DNA of 6,204 nt from Alphaproteobacteria bacterium (GTDB taxonomy: Bacteria; Pseudomonadota; Alphaproteobacteria; Micropepsales; Micropepsaceae), in NCBI GenBank assembly GCA_025935155.1, contig JAICVV010000133.1, positions 1 through 6,204 of the forward strand, given 5' to 3'. This document shows, piece after piece, positions 5,648 through 6,204 of the stretch. The position numbers were made by a program, and so were the translations under genes. Under the pieces are notes generated by a model. It saw only the letters and a list, made by a program, of their open reading frames with translations. It made no database searches and was not told where the DNA came from. Each line of letters opens with the position of its first letter. Within the stretch, counting starts at the first letter, position 1.

Positions 5648-6196
5648 ATGAATAGAGCCGTAGTCTCCGCCCTGGCCGTGGGCCTTATGATTTCTGGCAC
5701 CGGCGCAACGCAGGCTGCCGGGGGCAACGGCGCACAGGCGGTCCCGATGAGAGTGGCTGCCAACGATACCGACAAGCGCGTCGTGAAGGAAAAGCGGAAT
5801 GGAACCGAAGTTCGCCGGACCGTCAATGAGCGGCCGAATGGGAGTGAGGTCCGGCGCACGGTGAAGGAACGGCCGAACGGCACTGTCGTGCACCGCACCG
5901 CACGCGAACGCCCGAATGGCAATACTGTCGTGCGGAAAGCTGTGCGCGCGCCACGGCGGTATCGCGCGCGGAGGCCCTGGATTGCACCTCGTGGATTTGC
6001 ATACCGGCGCTTCACGCTTGGCGAGCGGGTTCCCAGCGTTCTCCTCGCTGCTACATATTTCCTGACGAATTACGCGTTGTACGGCCTCGCGCCGCCGCCG
6101 TATGGCTATGTGTGGATCCGTGAAGGTTCGGACGCCGTGCTTGTGAACCGCTATACCGGCGAAGTGGTCCAGGTGGAATACGACATTTTCTACTGA
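5648..6196 (+). CDS. Secreted RcnB-family protein with ERPNG tandem repeats
   Basis: The 182-residue product begins with a signal peptide (MNRAVVSALAVGLMISGTGATQA, cut near residue 23) and is probably periplasmic. Residues 45-97 are four tandem 13-14-residue units of the type TVxERPNGxEVRR. A basic stretch (RKAVRAPRRYRARRP) links them to an RcnB-like domain at about 113-182: FTLGERVPSVLLAATYFLTNYALYGLAPPPYGYVWIREGSDAVLVNRYTGEVVQVEYDIFY. This aligns along its length with the C-terminus of the upstream gene product, including LYGL, the VW-[VI]-R core, TGEVV and the IF-aromatic end, so the two are paralogues. Unlike its neighbour it has a single histidine (H82), which argues against metal binding by the N-terminal part. 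The repeats could form a small beta structure or a charged surface-binding segment; this is a guess. The gene ends eight bases before the window edge. Confidence 0.85.
   Translation: MNRAVVSALAVGLMISGTGATQAAGGNGAQAVPMRVAANDTDKRVVKEKRNGTEVRRTVNERPNGSEVRRTVKERPNGTVVHRTARERPNGNTVVRKAVRAPRRYRARRPWIAPRGFAYRRFTLGERVPSVLLAATYFLTNYALYGLAPPPYGYVWIREGSDAVLVNRYTGEVVQVEYDIFY
5780..5938 (+). repeat. Four tandem 39-42-bp coding repeats (ERPNG motif)
   Basis: Units lie at 5780-5818, 5819-5857, 5858-5896 and 5897-5938. They encode VVKEKRNGTEVRR, TVNERPNGSEVRR, TVKERPNGTVVHR and TARERPNGNTVVRK. Many differences between units are silent (gag/gaa, aat/aac, ggg/ggc, gtc/gtg), while the E-R-P-N-G core is kept. 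This indicates an older duplication held by selection on the protein. Confidence 0.85.
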
Positions 6197-6204
6197 TCTC
6201 CTGA

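Overview
The window is GC-rich chromosomal DNA from a Gram-negative bacterium, most likely an alphaproteobacterium. The grounds are the high G/C share at third codon positions, a membrane-anchored OmpR/ToxR-type regulator with a TolB-like plus TPR output half, two exported RcnB-family proteins, and a possible EcfG-type promoter; EcfG-type sigma factors are characteristic of Alphaproteobacteria. The class is an inference from gene style. No rRNA, tRNA, CRISPR array, insertion sequence or phage gene is visible.

Layout. Bases 10-2829 (+) encode a 939-residue one-component regulator: a cytoplasmic winged helix, one membrane helix, then a TolB-like domain and a long TPR array predicted to lie in the periplasm. 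Its 3' end faces, 26 bp away, the 3' end of a compact minus-strand group transcribed from 4810 down to 2856. The order of that group is an SSAT-like GNAT acetyltransferase, dihydrofolate reductase (folA) and an SMP-30/gluconolactonase/LRE-family hydrolase. The first two overlap in ATGA and the third follows after 42 bp, so this is probably one operon.

A 97-bp divergent region (4811-4907) separates that operon from two plus-strand genes at 4908-5507 and 5648-6196. Both encode small secreted proteins with homologous RcnB-like C-terminal domains but unrelated N-terminal halves. The first is extremely His/Arg-rich. The second has almost no histidine and carries four copies of a 13-14-residue ERPNG repeat. 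The divergent region holds a perfect inverted repeat (CTGTCA-CA-TGACAG) lying between the -35-like and -10-like parts of a possible EcfG-type promoter. The 140-bp gap between the paralogues holds an 18-bp hairpin with four G-U pairs that is well formed only in the plus-strand transcript.

How it fits together. The minus-strand operon joins a housekeeping folate enzyme to two small-molecule enzymes. The plus-strand pair looks like an envelope or metal/stress module, perhaps controlled at the inverted repeat and by the intercistronic hairpin. The large regulator may sense an envelope signal, but nothing in the window ties it to a target. I see no clearly new multi-gene system. The most unusual items are the paralogous RcnB pair with swapped N-terminal modules, the hairpin between them, and the inverted repeat inside the possible promoter.
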